Under the pieces are notes generated by a model. It made no database searches. It was not told where the DNA came from and was given only the letters and a program-made list of their open reading frames with translations. Source: Saccharospirillaceae bacterium (GTDB lineage Bacteria; Pseudomonadota; Gammaproteobacteria; Pseudomonadales; Oceanobacteraceae). From it: DNA of 64,000 nucleotides. The stretch spans positions 496,001 to 560,000 of the forward strand of contig JAKVCS010000001.1 of the NCBI GenBank assembly GCA_022448365.1, given 5' to 3'. Positions 8,424 to 19,400 of the stretch are shown one piece after another. Position 1 is the first letter of the stretch; each line of letters opens with the position of its first letter. The position numbers and the translations under genes were made by a program.

Positions 8424-11411
8424 CTATCGGAACGTCGCTATCAGAGTATCGAAAATTTCCTGTGCCGTTTTAATCACCTGAGCACTGGCGTTATACGCCA
8501 GCTGATGTTTAATCAGCGCGGCAGCTTCTTCATCCAGATTGACACCGGATTTACTGGTCACGGCTTGTTCAGAATTTCGTTGCAGTACTTCGCTGGAAGA
8601 ACGATTGACCTCAGCCCTGCTGGTGATTGAACCAACCGTTTCCACCAGCCGCGAGTAGGCTTCGGTATAGTTAGTATTACCGCTCAACGTGTCCTGAGTT
8701 TTCAGGTCCGCCAACGCCACGCCGTTGCGGCTATCCGAGGTACCGTTTTCGTTGAAATCAACCGTAAATTCATCCCCTTGTTTTGCCAGGCCAGTAATCT
8801 CCAGATCAAAACCAAAATGTACCGGTTCGCCCTCTGGTTTAGCCGGGAACAGGTTATTACCCGGCGGCTCAATTTCCAGGCTGTAACCCGGTTCGGTAAC
8901 CACCTTAAGCTGACCGCCCATGGTAATTTTATTCGAGCCATTCGGACCGGTACCATTCACATCCAGACGCGGCTGAAAACTGATTTGACCACGCTCGTTA
9001 ATCTCTACATCAAGGTTACCGGCGTAGGTAAATCCGGCATTTTCCAGCTTATCTTTAATGCCATTAACCAGATCTGTACCTGAGTTGTAGCGCTCGTTTA
9101 ATTCGATGGCGAATGTTCCCTGGCCAGGAATATCAAATTCGTAGGTATATGGGCCGTCATTTCTGAAATCAAAGCCACTGTTCTCAGTCAGTGCTTTTAT
9201 CGGTAAGTTACCGGTTTCTTTTAATACGATGTCCTGGCCATTACTGACCGAAAAACCATCATTCGCATCACCCGTTACTTCCAGTGCAATGTCGTCGCCA
9301 TTGAGCGCAATAATAGTCAATGTATCGCCATCTGAACGGGCAATAATTCCCTGATCACGAAAGTCAAAGTTGGCGTTAATCCGATCCGCCAGAAAATTGG
9401 GTGTCATTGGATCAGGAACATCGGTCGGGTAACCATCTTCGTACTTGGTTTGAGTGCTGCCCAACACATCGGTCATTTCAATACCGTTCACCGTTAAACC
9501 CACTTTCATAAAGCCGGTTGGTGATACTTCATTCTTAAAATCAGACAGCTGCACTGTGGTTCTTGCAGAAGCCTCAACGCCATCACGTTCACTCAACAGC
9601 TGAGCAATTTCTTTGGCCGACGCGTTCGCCGGTGTTAATAACGTAGGCTGCGTCACCTGCAGACCGGTCAACGGGTCCGTCTTGCTGATCATTACCCGCT
9701 CAGGAAAAAAGCCATTACCCGCGGAAACCGTCGCTGCAGGGAATGGTGGCTGATACGTGGGAGCCACCGGCAAATAACCACCAAAGCTGGTAAACGCTGT
9801 TTTTCCGGTATTCTCCGGTAAAATATTATTGGTGATGCCAGACACAAATGGTTGGTTCATCAATGGCGGAAACAACGGAATTGGATTTACCGGATCTGAG
9901 TTATCCAGCACATCGTAACTGGTTGGCGAGGTAAAGCGAATTATCAGCGGAGGGTCCATTTTCCCTTCATTCGACAGATACGATGTATTGGTGTCATACA
10001 CCCTGCCCTGGGAAATGGTCGCGCTACCTTGGTTACCCGATGCCGACAAGGTTTTAATCGGGGTTGCCAAAGCCACCTGCTCAGGGCGTGTCAGATTCAC
10101 TTCCATATCCCCAGCACCGCTGCGGGTTGGAAAAACACGGAACTGATCACCTTGCTGGAAGCTGCCCTCTTCGAAGCGAATCTCAAAACCTTCTACCTCA
10201 ACGGTATCGGGTAATGCACCGCGCAGGGTATTTTTTAAAACAACTTCATTGTCGCTCATACGAACAACTTTGTAGGTCAGATCATCCGGGCCGGTAAACT
10301 CTACCCGATAATCGCTGGTCGTTAATTTACCAGCATCGGTAATATGCACTGAAACTTGACGATCATTCGGTTGGGCATTATTGCGATTACCAATAACGCG
10401 TTCATAGGTGCGTTGTGGTTCATTAATATTGGTAAAAAAATCCACACCTTTGCGGCTGTCGAAGTCGATACCCAGCTTGTGCTGCTCGTTAAATGTCTGA
10501 TTAATAACCAGCGCCATACGGCCAAGGCCGTTAATACTTGGCTCAAGAACAGTTTTCCGAAAATCAAGCATGCCGCCGATTTCACCACCAGTCAGCTCTT
10601 CAGTGATATTCTGAACCGAATCACCATCCCGAAAAAATACCTCTACGCGGGTTGGATCTGTTTCACCCACCTCGGTAAACACTTCACGCGATTCATTACC
10701 AATCACCAACGCCTGCCCATTGCCAATAAACACGTTTACGCCGGCATTATCTTGCTGCACCACCTCGACTTTGACATGCACCGCCAGGCTTTGCAGCAAC
10801 TGATCGCGTTGATCCAGCAAGTCATTTGGCTCATTGCCCTGAGCCGAAGCGGTAGCAAATTGAATTTGTTCATTTAATTCGGCAATGGCCTTACCGATGG
10901 TAGTAATTTCACCCGCAACGGCACCCAGTTGACCGTTCAGTACTTTATTCTGTTCATTCAGGCGATCATTAATGGTGGTAAAACGACTGATCAGACCTTT
11001 GGATTCACTCAGCAGTACCTCACGCGCAGGCAACGATGCAGGATCATCCACGGCACTTTGCAACGCGCCGAACATTTTCTCCAGACCGGGTTGAACCCCT
11101 GTACCCGGATCAGCCAACAGGCTGTCGATTTGTTTGGCATTTTCTGCCAGCGTTTTAAATTGATTAAAATTGGTCGTATCGCGGCGCAGTTGTTCGGTTA
11201 AAAACTGATCATGAATGCGATTAACAGAAGCGACGTTAACGCCACTGCCCACCCAAACACGGCCCTGGAATTGAGGGTCATTCTGATTAAATTCAACACG
11301 CTGGCGGCTGTATCCTTCCGTGCCGGCATTTGAAATATTCTGACCAGTAACCGTAAGTGCAGTTTTCTGAGCATTCAGACCGGAAATACCGATATTGAGT
11401 AAATTACCCAT
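8424..11411 (-). CDS. flgK: Flagellar hook-associated protein FlgK (HAP1), unusually long
   Basis: About 995 aa, versus 547 in E. coli. The start ATG at 11411 follows GGAGAAAATAACG and overlaps the end of flgJ by 8 bases. The N-terminus carries the rod/hook family signature (SGLNAQKTALTVTGQNISNAGTEGYSRQRVEF); the C-terminus ends in the D0 helix (LDEEAAALIKHQLAYNASAQVI). The ends are normal and the extra length (roughly residues 330-900) lies in the surface-exposed middle, which has repeated beta-rich segments. FlgK is the first junction protein between hook and filament. The gene is intact with no internal frameshift. Confidence 0.96.
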   Translation of the reverse strand: MGNLLNIGISGLNAQKTALTVTGQNISNAGTEGYSRQRVEFNQNDPQFQGRVWVGSGVNVASVNRIHDQFLTEQLRRDTTNFNQFKTLAENAKQIDSLLADPGTGVQPGLEKMFGALQSAVDDPASLPAREVLLSESKGLISRFTTINDRLNEQNKVLNGQLGAVAGEITTIGKAIAELNEQIQFATASAQGNEPNDLLDQRDQLLQSLAVHVKVEVVQQDNAGVNVFIGNGQALVIGNESREVFTEVGETDPTRVEVFFRDGDSVQNITEELTGGEIGGMLDFRKTVLEPSINGLGRMALVINQTFNEQHKLGIDFDSRKGVDFFTNINEPQRTYERVIGNRNNAQPNDRQVSVHITDAGKLTTSDYRVEFTGPDDLTYKVVRMSDNEVVLKNTLRGALPDTVEVEGFEIRFEEGSFQQGDQFRVFPTRSGAGDMEVNLTRPEQVALATPIKTLSASGNQGSATISQGRVYDTNTSYLSNEGKMDPPLIIRFTSPTSYDVLDNSDPVNPIPLFPPLMNQPFVSGITNNILPENTGKTAFTSFGGYLPVAPTYQPPFPAATVSAGNGFFPERVMISKTDPLTGLQVTQPTLLTPANASAKEIAQLLSERDGVEASARTTVQLSDFKNEVSPTGFMKVGLTVNGIEMTDVLGSTQTKYEDGYPTDVPDPMTPNFLADRINANFDFRDQGIIARSDGDTLTIIALNGDDIALEVTGDANDGFSVSNGQDIVLKETGNLPIKALTENSGFDFRNDGPYTYEFDIPGQGTFAIELNERYNSGTDLVNGIKDKLENAGFTYAGNLDVEINERGQISFQPRLDVNGTGPNGSNKITMGGQLKVVTEPGYSLEIEPPGNNLFPAKPEGEPVHFGFDLEITGLAKQGDEFTVDFNENGTSDSRNGVALADLKTQDTLSGNTNYTEAYSRLVETVGSITSRAEVNRSSSEVLQRNSEQAVTSKSGVNLDEEAAALIKHQLAYNASAQVIKTAQEIFDTLIATFR

Positions 11412-12483
11412 CGTTATTTTCTCCAGCCTGCATCTGCTGCAGCGCATTGGTCATAATAGCACCAGCAGAAATACGGTTAATTTTATGACCGTATGCCGGA
11501 TCGGTGGCGTAACCGGCTTTCTGCAATTCATGACCATAGTGTTTACCGGTTAACCCCTGACCAACGGCATTTTCATAACGTTTGTTATCACTCAGGAAGC
11601 GTGCATAATCTGCCAGGCCGTCTGATAGTGATGCATAAGAACGAAACGAAGCTTTCTCGTTCATACGTACACCACCACGATATTCGTGGGTCATAATGTC
11701 TACTTTATCGCCATGCCAGCGCGAGTCGGCTTTAATACCAAAGAAGTTAAAACTATTATTGCCCTGCTGATCGCTGATCATGTGTTTGCCCCACCCGGTT
11801 TCCAGTGCTGCCTGGGCAACGATGGCTTTCGGGTCTACTTGCAACTGCTGACCAATCTTTTGTGCATGGGGATACAAAGCGGCAACAAACGCTTGTGGAG
11901 TGGCAAACTGTTGCCCTTTCACTCCCTCACCGCTCGCCGCTGTAATTACTGACGGCATGGCCACCGAAGGTACTGATCGCGTCGCAGTTGCCGTTGAAAC
12001 GGCAGGCACATCCGACCTGTCTGCTTGCGCTGGGCGAGCTTCCCGCTCGGGCTCTTCAGCTGCGCTGGTGCCGAGCATATCGTTCACCTGTTCGATGGCT
12101 TTATTCAGACTGGAGTCGTGTCGACGTAACTGATCGTGATTCAATTCCGGCTTGTCCTGTTGCATACCGTAGTTGGCCAGCATCTGACGATGAATCACCT
12201 TGGCAAGCCCCGTGCCCTGGGAGCCGGAGAGTGACAAGGCGATCTGGTCATCGTACATTTTCTGATAGAAATCAGACTCAGACGAGCTGAACAGCGAGTC
12301 TTCTTTAAAGACCTGATTGGCCTGACGCATCGAAGACAACATCATATTCAGGAACATAGACTCAAACTGCTTCGCTACTTCCATAAGCGCCGCGTCTTTG
12401 TCGTCTTTTCCTAGCTGTCGAATACCCTGCAACGCATTGATGTCGGTATATACATTGGCAGCCTGATGTTGGCTTTGAATCAT
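11404..12483 (-). CDS. flgJ: FlgJ rod-capping protein with peptidoglycan hydrolase domain
   Basis: 359 aa from the ATG at 12483 (AGAGGTG upstream). Residues about 25-110 form the rod-binding domain (ALMEVAKQFESMFLNMMLSSMR, DQIALSLSGSQGTGLAKVI). A Pro/Ala/Thr-rich linker leads to a C-terminal glucosaminidase-type domain with AQAALETGWGKHMI, containing the catalytic Glu, and NNSFNFFGIKAD. Dual-domain FlgJ caps the growing rod and opens the murein layer. It is the first gene of flgJKL and is read from its own sigma-54 promoter at 12508-12523. Confidence 0.95.
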   Translation of the reverse strand: MIQSQHQAANVYTDINALQGIRQLGKDDKDAALMEVAKQFESMFLNMMLSSMRQANQVFKEDSLFSSSESDFYQKMYDDQIALSLSGSQGTGLAKVIHRQMLANYGMQQDKPELNHDQLRRHDSSLNKAIEQVNDMLGTSAAEEPEREARPAQADRSDVPAVSTATATRSVPSVAMPSVITAASGEGVKGQQFATPQAFVAALYPHAQKIGQQLQVDPKAIVAQAALETGWGKHMISDQQGNNSFNFFGIKADSRWHGDKVDIMTHEYRGGVRMNEKASFRSYASLSDGLADYARFLSDNKRYENAVGQGLTGKHYGHELQKAGYATDPAYGHKINRISAGAIMTNALQQMQAGENNDG

Positions 12484-12507
12484 AACAATCACCTCTTTGC
12501 AGGAAAT

Positions 12508-12523
12508 TGCAATTAGTTTGCCA
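12508..12523 (-). promoter_or_regulatory. Sigma-54 promoter of flgJKL
   Basis: Minus-strand TGGCAAACTAATTGCA has the -24 GG and -12 GC exactly 10 bases apart, as required for RpoN. It sits 25 bases from the flgJ start and downstream of the terminator at 12551-12580, so flgJKL can be transcribed separately from flgFGHI. Confidence 0.8.
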
Positions 12524-12550
12524 GTTTTGGAGATTAAGCAGAGTTAAAAT

Positions 12551-12580
12551 AAAAAACCCCATAATGTCGCCATTATGGGG
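12551..12580 (-). terminator. Intrinsic terminator after the flgFGHI unit
   Basis: A 10-base perfect stem (CCCCATAATG / CATTATGGGG) around a 4-base loop. On the minus strand it is followed by a run of six T residues. It ends transcripts coming from flgI and the small gene at 12604. Confidence 0.9.
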
Positions 12581-12603
12581 TTTAAGAAGCGGTTGTCCGC
12601 TGA

Positions 12604-12915
12604 CTAAAGTTTATGATTACCGGCAATGTTCTGGTATTGGGTCAATTTTTTCCGGCCATTCATATCCATCGCCAGTTCTTTCTGCTCCTGCTCCAACTCC
12701 TTTAACAAGGATTGTTCCTGTTGCAGCATATCCTCGAGAAAAAGCTGCTGCTCATTGGTAATATCGATCAGCGCACTCATTTCAGTAAACCACTCCTGCA
12801 ACAGAGCATTGCGTTCGTCAATACGTTCACTGATACCATCGCGTACCCCTTGACGTACCAGCGCCTGAATTTCCAGCGACATGCCTTTCAGGCGTGCAAA
12901 CATTTCATTGTTCAT
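12604..12915 (-). CDS. Small coiled-coil protein in flagellar operon, FliT/FlgN-like
   Basis: 103 aa, almost entirely helical and charged, with heptad-like Leu/Gln/Glu patterns ([19 protein letters not shown]). Its ATG overlaps the flgI stop (ATGA), so translation is coupled to flgI, and a terminator follows. Size, composition and position suggest an export chaperone or flagellar assembly helper of the FliT/FlgN type. No family-specific motif can be identified, so the assignment is by context only. Confidence 0.55.
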   Translation of the reverse strand: MNNEMFARLKGMSLEIQALVRQGVRDGISERIDERNALLQEWFTEMSALIDITNEQQLFLEDMLQQEQSLLKELEQEQKELAMDMNGRKKLTQYQNIAGNHKL

Positions 12916-14003
12916 ATCACAATTAGCTCCGCTTTTAACGCACCCGCTTGTTTCATTGCTTCCAGAATCGCCATTAAATCACCGGGAGCTGCACCCACTT
13001 CGTTGACCGCTCTGACGATACTGTCGAGTGAAACACCCGGACCAAATTTAAACATCCGGCTGTCGCCACCATCATCGATATTAATGTTCGTTTGTGGCAC
13101 CACAACAGTATCACCCTCGGCAAGCGGATTGGGCTGCTCAACATTAAAATCTTCTGTGATGGTGACGACCAGATTTCCATGGGTGACGGCCACCGGATCA
13201 ATCATGACATTCTGGCCCATCACGATCGTGCCGGTGCGCGAATTAATAATAATTTTTGCACGCTCTTTGCCAGTCTCAATCTCCAGGTTCTCGATAACCG
13301 ACAAGTAACTGACCCGCTGAGTTGTATCTCTGGGAGCGCTGACACGAACAGACGTTGCATCAATAGCTTCCGCAGTTCCCGGCCCCAACAGTTCATTAAT
13401 TTTTTCGACCATAGCGCGTGCGGTTGTAAAGTCAGCCTGATCAAGATTAAAAATCAAACTGTCTCCGCGGGCAAAGTTACTCGGTACAGCACGCTCAACC
13501 GTAGCACCGTTAGGAATACGACCAACACTGGGAACATTCACAGTAATTTTTGAACCATCATTACCTTCAGCGCCAAACCCGGCAACCACCAGATTACCCT
13601 GTGCAACCGCATAAATATTTCCGTCAGCGCCCTTCAGCGGTGTAAAAATGAGCGAACCACCTCGCAGGCTTTTGGCATTGCCCAACGACGAAACCGTGAT
13701 ATCAATGCGCTGGCCAGGTTTGGCAAATGCTGGCAGTTCTGTGGTCACTGTGACGGCCGCAACGTTGCGCAATTTAGGATCAACGCCCGGTGGCAAACTG
13801 ATACCAAATTCAGTCATCATGTTACGAAATGTCTGAGTGGTAAACGGTGCTTTATCGCCGGTGCCATCCAGACCCACGACCAGCCCATAACCAATTAATT
13901 GATTGCTGCGTACTCCGGAAATAGAAGTGATGTCTTTGATACGCTCGGCATACCCTGACCCAGCGCTCAAACTCAGTAACAAGAAAAACAGTACTCTGAA
14001 CAT
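12912..14003 (-). CDS. flgI: Flagellar P-ring protein FlgI
   Basis: About 363 aa, with a cleavable signal peptide ([19 protein letters not shown]). The start at 14003 is preferred because AAGGGG lies at proper spacing. Conserved blocks: [30 protein letters not shown] just after the signal, [26 protein letters not shown], and [16 protein letters not shown]-like C-terminus (here [19 protein letters not shown]). FlgI assembles the periplasmic ring around the rod. It lies 10 bases after flgH and overlaps the small coiled-coil gene. Confidence 0.96.
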   Translation of the reverse strand: MFRVLFFLLLSLSAGSGYAERIKDITSISGVRSNQLIGYGLVVGLDGTGDKAPFTTQTFRNMMTEFGISLPPGVDPKLRNVAAVTVTTELPAFAKPGQRIDITVSSLGNAKSLRGGSLIFTPLKGADGNIYAVAQGNLVVAGFGAEGNDGSKITVNVPSVGRIPNGATVERAVPSNFARGDSLIFNLDQADFTTARAMVEKINELLGPGTAEAIDATSVRVSAPRDTTQRVSYLSVIENLEIETGKERAKIIINSRTGTIVMGQNVMIDPVAVTHGNLVVTITEDFNVEQPNPLAEGDTVVVPQTNINIDDGGDSRMFKFGPGVSLDSIVRAVNEVGAAPGDLMAILEAMKQAGALKAELIVI

Positions 14004-14013
14004 CTGCATCCCC

Positions 14014-14691
14014 TTAAAAAGGCCACCAGGGTGAATTAAAGATCCGGTCAGCCCAGCCGTGTTTGGTGGCATTGTTCAGTGAGCCACGACCACCAAATGA
14101 GATTCTTGCATCCGCTACTTTACTCGAAACTACGGTATTATCCGGCGTAATGTCCTGTGGCCGTATCATGCCGGTAATGCGGATGTATTCGTCACCTTCA
14201 CTGATTGTCAGCCATTTTTCGCCACGAATTTTCAGTATGCCGTTAGGCAAGATATCCGCCACCGACACACTGATCAGACCGGTTAAACTGTTGGAACGAT
14301 CGGCTTCACCTTTACCGGCAAATTTTCGTTCGTTTTTAAGATCAACACCCAGGTCCATATTACGAAAGCCGGGCACAGTACCCAATAGATTACCAGCGTT
14401 AGCGCTATTCTCAGATGACTTGTCCGACTTGGTTTCAGCCGACTTTTGCGACCGATACCGCTCATCAAAAATCACGGTAATAATGTCACCGATACGGCGT
14501 GCCTGCTGATCCGTAAAAAAGCCATTTGGATAACCCGCACTAAACAAAGACCCACTCACACTGGGTGGTGGCTGAAGGCTTTGGGCAGATACCGGGGCAT
14601 AATCCGGGTCGTCCGGGTAGATGTCTTTTTCCAGCGGGACACTGGTGCAACCGATAAATAAAATACTGAGAGAAATTAATAAATATCGCAT
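14014..14691 (-). CDS. flgH: Flagellar L-ring lipoprotein FlgH
   Basis: 225 aa with a lipobox (LFIGC) near residue 15. It carries the family blocks [23 protein letters not shown] (a shortened form of the usual SLF...D.RA...GD), ITVIFDE, and the C-terminal strands [27 protein letters not shown] and [11 protein letters not shown]. FlgH forms the outer-membrane bushing for the rod. It sits between flgG and flgI. Confidence 0.95.
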   Translation of the reverse strand: MRYLLISLSILFIGCTSVPLEKDIYPDDPDYAPVSAQSLQPPPSVSGSLFSAGYPNGFFTDQQARRIGDIITVIFDERYRSQKSAETKSDKSSENSANAGNLLGTVPGFRNMDLGVDLKNERKFAGKGEADRSNSLTGLISVSVADILPNGILKIRGEKWLTISEGDEYIRITGMIRPQDITPDNTVVSSKVADARISFGGRGSLNNATKHGWADRIFNSPWWPF

Positions 14692-14716
14692 AACTACCTC
14701 ACCGTAAAACTGAACG

Positions 14717-15502
14717 TTATACGTTCTGAGTCAGGAACTGCAGCATACCATCTGCAGCCGAAACAACTTTCGAATTCATTTCGTAAGAGCGTTGAACGGT
14801 AATCATTTTTACCAGTTCTTCCACCACTTCGACGTTGGATTTTTCCAGTGCACCCTGTTCAATATTGCCGAACCCTGCTTCATTAGGTACACCAGCCTGG
14901 GGGGCACCACTGGAAGCGGTTTCACGGAATAAGTTACCACCAGCCGCTTCCAATCCTGCTGGATTAATAAAATCGACCGTCTCTATCTGACCGAGCTGCT
15001 GTGGTGCCGGATCGCCGCTGATAGTAACTTGCACAATACCGTCTTTACTGACGGTCACTTTATTGGCTTGTTCCGGTACAGTAATCTGTGGTTCCAGTGG
15101 ATACCCATTAACGTTCACCACCACACCTTCGTTGTTAATCTGAAAAGTACCATCACGGGTATAAGCGAGGTTGCCATCCGGCAAGGTAATCTGGAAGAAA
15201 CCACGGCCATTTACCGCCAGATCGAGCGGCTGATCGGTTAACTCCAGCGAACCGGTGGTAAAGATTTTTTGTGTGCCAGCAGTACGAACACCGGTACCTA
15301 ATTGCAACCCTGAGGGTAAGCGACTGTCTGCCGATGAGTTAGCGCCGGGCTGACGCTGGATCTGATAAAGCAAGTCTTCAAATACCGGACGATCTTTCTT
15401 GAAACCGGTAGTTGCGACGTTCGCCAGGTTATTTGATACCGTCGACAGTGCCAGATCCTGAGCTTCTAAGCCGGTTTTACTTACCCAAAGTGCTGGTAAC
15501 AT
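14717..15502 (-). CDS. flgG: Flagellar distal rod protein FlgG
   Basis: 261 aa, close to the E. coli length (260). The ATG at 15502 follows GAGGATA and gives the normal start MLPALWVSKTGLEAQD. It shows SNNLANVATTGFKKDR, LDLAVNGRGFFQI and the C-terminal SNVEVVEELVKMITVQRSYE. FlgG makes the distal rod that crosses the peptidoglycan and outer membrane. It lies 25 bases after flgF in the flgFGHI unit. Confidence 0.96.
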   Translation of the reverse strand: MLPALWVSKTGLEAQDLALSTVSNNLANVATTGFKKDRPVFEDLLYQIQRQPGANSSADSRLPSGLQLGTGVRTAGTQKIFTTGSLELTDQPLDLAVNGRGFFQITLPDGNLAYTRDGTFQINNEGVVVNVNGYPLEPQITVPEQANKVTVSKDGIVQVTISGDPAPQQLGQIETVDFINPAGLEAAGGNLFRETASSGAPQAGVPNEAGFGNIEQGALEKSNVEVVEELVKMITVQRSYEMNSKVVSAADGMLQFLTQNV

Positions 15503-15527
15503 AATCTTATCCTCAAGCTTCTGGCGA

Positions 15528-16274
15528 TTATTGCGCCGATAGAATTTGTGTAGTGGCCGATGAATTTTCATCCGCTTTTTTCATTAGTTTGACTTGCATT
15601 TCGTATTGGCGATTCAATGCAATCAGATCGGTGAGTTCTTTCACCGCATTCACATTGCTACCCTCAATAAAGCCGTTTGCTAATGTGATATTCGGATCAG
15701 CCGGAGCCTGAACCGTCGCCGGATCACGAAAACGAAACAAACCGTCTTCGCCTTTTTCCAGTAATTGTGGGTCCGGGTTGACTAATTTCAGTTGAACCGG
15801 TTCAGCAACCGCCGCCGGGGTTTCCCCCAGAGGCTGTACCGAAACAATACCGGCACGGCTGATTTCAATTTTTTCGTATTCCGGTAACACCACCGGTCCA
15901 CCGTCACCAATCATTTGCAGACCATTACCGTTCACCAGACGACCGGCAGGATCAACGCTCATATCGCCAGCACGGGTGTAAGCTTCCTGACCATCTGGTC
16001 CCACCACCGCAAACCAACCAGCTCCTTCGATAGTGACATCCATGCGCCGACCAGTTTCAACCAGAGGTCCCTGGCGGAAGTCACTCGCCGGACGCTCGGT
16101 CATGGCGTAGGCGCGGCTTGGAAAATGATCGCCAAATACCCCCATGGCGCGGCTCTGCGTGTAATCAGAGCGAAAACCCGTGGTATTCACATTAGCGAGG
16201 TTATTTGCATGGGCACTCTGGCCGAGCGTATTTTGCTTGGCACCAGACATGGCAATGTAAAGAGCACGATCCAT
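15528..16274 (-). CDS. flgF: Flagellar proximal rod protein FlgF
   Basis: 248 aa (E. coli 251). It starts MDRALYIAMSGAKQNTL, has HANNLANVNTTGFRSDY and ends with SNVNAVKELTDLIALNRQYEMQV. FlgF is part of the proximal rod. It is the first gene of the flgFGHI transcript, with its own sigma-54 promoter 36 bases upstream of the ATG and a GAGG ribosome site. Confidence 0.96.
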   Translation of the reverse strand: MDRALYIAMSGAKQNTLGQSAHANNLANVNTTGFRSDYTQSRAMGVFGDHFPSRAYAMTERPASDFRQGPLVETGRRMDVTIEGAGWFAVVGPDGQEAYTRAGDMSVDPAGRLVNGNGLQMIGDGGPVVLPEYEKIEISRAGIVSVQPLGETPAAVAEPVQLKLVNPDPQLLEKGEDGLFRFRDPATVQAPADPNITLANGFIEGSNVNAVKELTDLIALNRQYEMQVKLMKKADENSSATTQILSAQ

Positions 16275-16309
16275 AACAACCTCGGAAAAATAGTACGTAC
16301 CCGAGTTGT

Positions 16310-16325
16310 TGCAGGTGTCATGCCA
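16310..16325 (-). promoter_or_regulatory. Sigma-54 promoter of flgFGHI
   Basis: Minus-strand TGGCATGACACCTGCA: GG and GC separated by 10 bases, a good RpoN match. It lies between the flgE terminator and the flgF start. Confidence 0.85.
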
Positions 16326-16344
16326 AAGATATTAAATCTATATA

Positions 16345-16357
16345 ATTCAATAACTTA
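16345..16357 (+). promoter_or_regulatory. Candidate IHF site upstream of the flgF promoter
   Basis: ATTCAATAACTTA fits the IHF consensus WATCAANNNNTTR except at the second base. It is about 20 bases upstream of the -24 element. The same 23-base block, with one change, lies at the equivalent place before flgB. IHF often bends DNA between an enhancer and a sigma-54 promoter. Confidence 0.5.
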
Positions 16358-16382
16358 AGAGATAATAAGGGAATTTTGACGG

Positions 16383-16428
16383 AAAAAGCGGCAAGCATTC
16401 CGTCAAGATAACGGAAGAGGCTTGCCGC
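16383..16428 (-). terminator. Intrinsic terminator after flgBCDE
   Basis: Nine-base outer stem GCGGCAAGC / GCTTGCCGC with a smaller inner hairpin (TTCCGT / ACGGAA), then five T residues on the minus strand. It separates flgE from the flgF promoter. Confidence 0.85.
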
Positions 16429-16439
16429 CGCAGGAAGAA

Positions 16440-19400
16440 TCAGATCTGCAGAATGGTCTGGGTAACCTGATCCACTGTCTCGATGGTTTTTGCGCTCGCC
16501 TGGAAGTTACGCTGGGCAACAATCAAACCAACCAGCTGCTCAGACAGTTCAACATTGGAATCCTCCAGTGCCGAGGACTTTATCTGTCCGAAAGAGGCTG
16601 TTTTTGGCGAACCAACCGTTGCCACACCCGATTCAGCCGATTCAGCCCAGCCGGTATCACCCTGAGGAATCAGACCTTCCGGGTTACGGAAATTAGCCAA
16701 CGCTACCTGACCCAGCGTCTGAGCCTGACCATTGGTGAAACGCGCAAAGATCAAACCTTCCTTGTCAATCTCCAGGCCCGTCAGGCGGCCAGTGGTGTAA
16801 CCATTTTGTGATACCTGATTCACCGCAAATGGGCTACCAAACTGAGTCGAGCCATCCAGTTTAATCTCAAAGTTGGAGTTGGTCGGCGGATCGTTCAGTG
16901 GCAGGCCTCCCTCCAGCACGTTTTGCGAAGTAACTGCACCAGTGGCATTGCCATCCGCATCTTTAGGGTCCCAGTTGGTGACGTACATTTTGCCGGTAGC
17001 CGTCACATCAAGCGTACCATCTGCATTAAAAAACAACTCCTGACGATAGCGCGTCGCCTCCAGGTTCTCCGGGAACGGCTTGGTTGGATCGGGATCGCCC
17101 ACTTCATTTCCGTCGATCAGCACATACATTGCCCAAACGGTTTTTTCGTCCGCGCGATTAGGGTCGACCGGTTCCTTGACGAAGTACTGAGTCATTACAT
17201 GGGAGTTACCCAGACTATCGTAAATCGTTGTAGACGTTGCGTGGTTATAGGTACCCTGATCTTTCGGATCAAACTGATTCAGTGTCACGGAGGTAAATTC
17301 ACTGTCGGCCAGAGCACCAAAGATCCCGGATACAGCCGGGTCCGGGTCCTGCAACAGATACCCCTGATTCAGCGTGAAGTTAACTTCACCGCCGACTGCA
17401 GCAGCTTTTGGTCCGGTCGCGCTGCCACCCAGAACCACAGGGCCGGTATTATCTTTACCCTGCACCACCAGCGAGTCTGTGGCTACCGGGCTGACAATTT
17501 CAATTTTTACATCCCGACCAATTTCATTGGTAATCACCATGTCACCGGCTGGATTAATTTCTGCTTTGAAACCCGGCAAGGTCGTACCTCGGAAAGTACC
17601 GATTTCTTTCGCCATGTCTGTCAGCGATGTCGAGTCCAGCAACTGACCATTCACTTTAATCTTCATATTGCCAGCCGGACTGTTAAAGCCGTTTTGTGGC
17701 AAAGTTACGACGGTCTCTGCGCTGGCAGTGACACCCGGCTGCTTATTAAAGATTGAGACGATGGCGTTCGCTTCGCTGTTTTCCGGAATGACAATTTCAG
17801 TCTTGTTTCCGTCAGGGTCCTGAAGCGTTACTTTTTGTTCCGGATACTCGTTGGTTACTCCCTCAATACCGGTTGTTAATAACGAGGTGTCATTGAGATC
17901 GGCCTGTAACAGGCCGAACATCTGACCTTCGGTAATATCAGCACCAGAAGCCGTGATGTCTGAAATTTTAATAATGGACGCTTCGCCATCTTGTACGGCC
18001 AGGAAACGCAGCTTAAATTGTGGTGGCGTCACTTTCGGCTCAATTTCAACCGCCTCAGCCCGTACACCGATATAGTCATCCGAGTTTTGACTGTTCAGCT
18101 GACGGTTAATGCTTGCCGCCAACTGTTGCACCGAACGATATTCCTCATCCAGCTGAATCAATACCGAGCCACTGCGTTTGTCGTTGTCTGGCGCAGGTAC
18201 TGTCAGGTTAATCCGGAAGCTGTTTGCACGATCGACTGTATCCTGACCGGCAACGGTGAACATGCTATTAAAACCCAACGCATTCACGGCTTGAGGTTCA
18301 GCGGCTGTCGCTGTAATCGCGATCCCCTCGCCACCGCCAATTTTGCTGTTGGTGAATACGATCTGGCCACCCACTGCCGATACCGAGACCTTGTCAGCCA
18401 GACCGGTGCCGCCGATATAGGTATCAACCTGATTTTGAATGGCCGCAGCAAGATCATCCAATGTCGCGTAGTTTGCCGGAGGGATCACAATGGTAAACGG
18501 CCCGGCAGCGTTACCTGTTGAACTGGTCACTGCCAGCTGGAATTCGTTATTGGCCTGAACCGGCGCTGTACCGGAATTGAAGAAGTTGCTGCTCAAGAAC
18601 CCGAGGTTGCCCAGATTTAAACCGCTCGATAACGCAGCGTTATCAGCAATTCGCACAAAGTCACCCGGCGCGGCCGGTGCTTTCACCTGAAACTCGATCC
18701 GACCAGCGTTATCAACTGCCTGTACCCTGGCATTAGCAACACCACCGGCGGCGGCATTAATCTGCGTATTAATCTGCGCCACAACGTCAGCAATGGGAAC
18801 CGTGGCAAAACCACCGGCCGGTGCTGCACCGCTCCAGGTCGCCTGGCCCAGCCGAACAGTTCGCGATGCGCCACCCTCGGTCGCAACCGAAAAGGTTAAG
18901 TTATTCGGCGCCGATAGATCCAGTGCAGCGTAGTTGTTGTTCGCCGTTAACTGAGCAAAGGAACCTGGATTACTGGTCACAATATTCAAAGGGGGCGTTG
19001 ATGTGGTTCGGGTAGTGGTAGAAGTGCCCGGCACACTGCGAAAATCGGCGATAGTGGGCGTGCTGCCAATAAACAGTGCGGAACCCGGCGCACCGGCAGT
19101 AACCACGCCACTGGCACCGAAGCGCGCATCCCATGCCGCTTTGTTGGTCACAGTGAACCCAGCACCAGTGGTACCCGCATAGCCAGTCCGCTCGATCGCT
19201 AACTCACCGCCTGGCGTAACCTGTGTTGCTCGCAGTTCCTGAGTACCAAAGGTGGCATCCAGTGCGCGCTGTACGTCATTAAGGATTGCCTGAGGAGTCG
19301 CACCAGCAGCAATACCCGTCAGCGAAACCGTTTGTGGACCGCTGCCGTCACCGATATCGATGGTGATGTTCGCTGCGGTATAGTTACCGATGGTGGCCAA

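Noticed and set aside
10356-10877. Plus-strand open frame opposite flgK.
   Set aside because: Low-complexity hydrophobic translation complementary to FlgK; no start signal.
16923-17756. Long plus-strand open frame (277 codons) opposite flgE.
   Set aside because: Composition is a mirror of the FlgE coding strand, with no ribosome site and no family signature; it is an antisense shadow.
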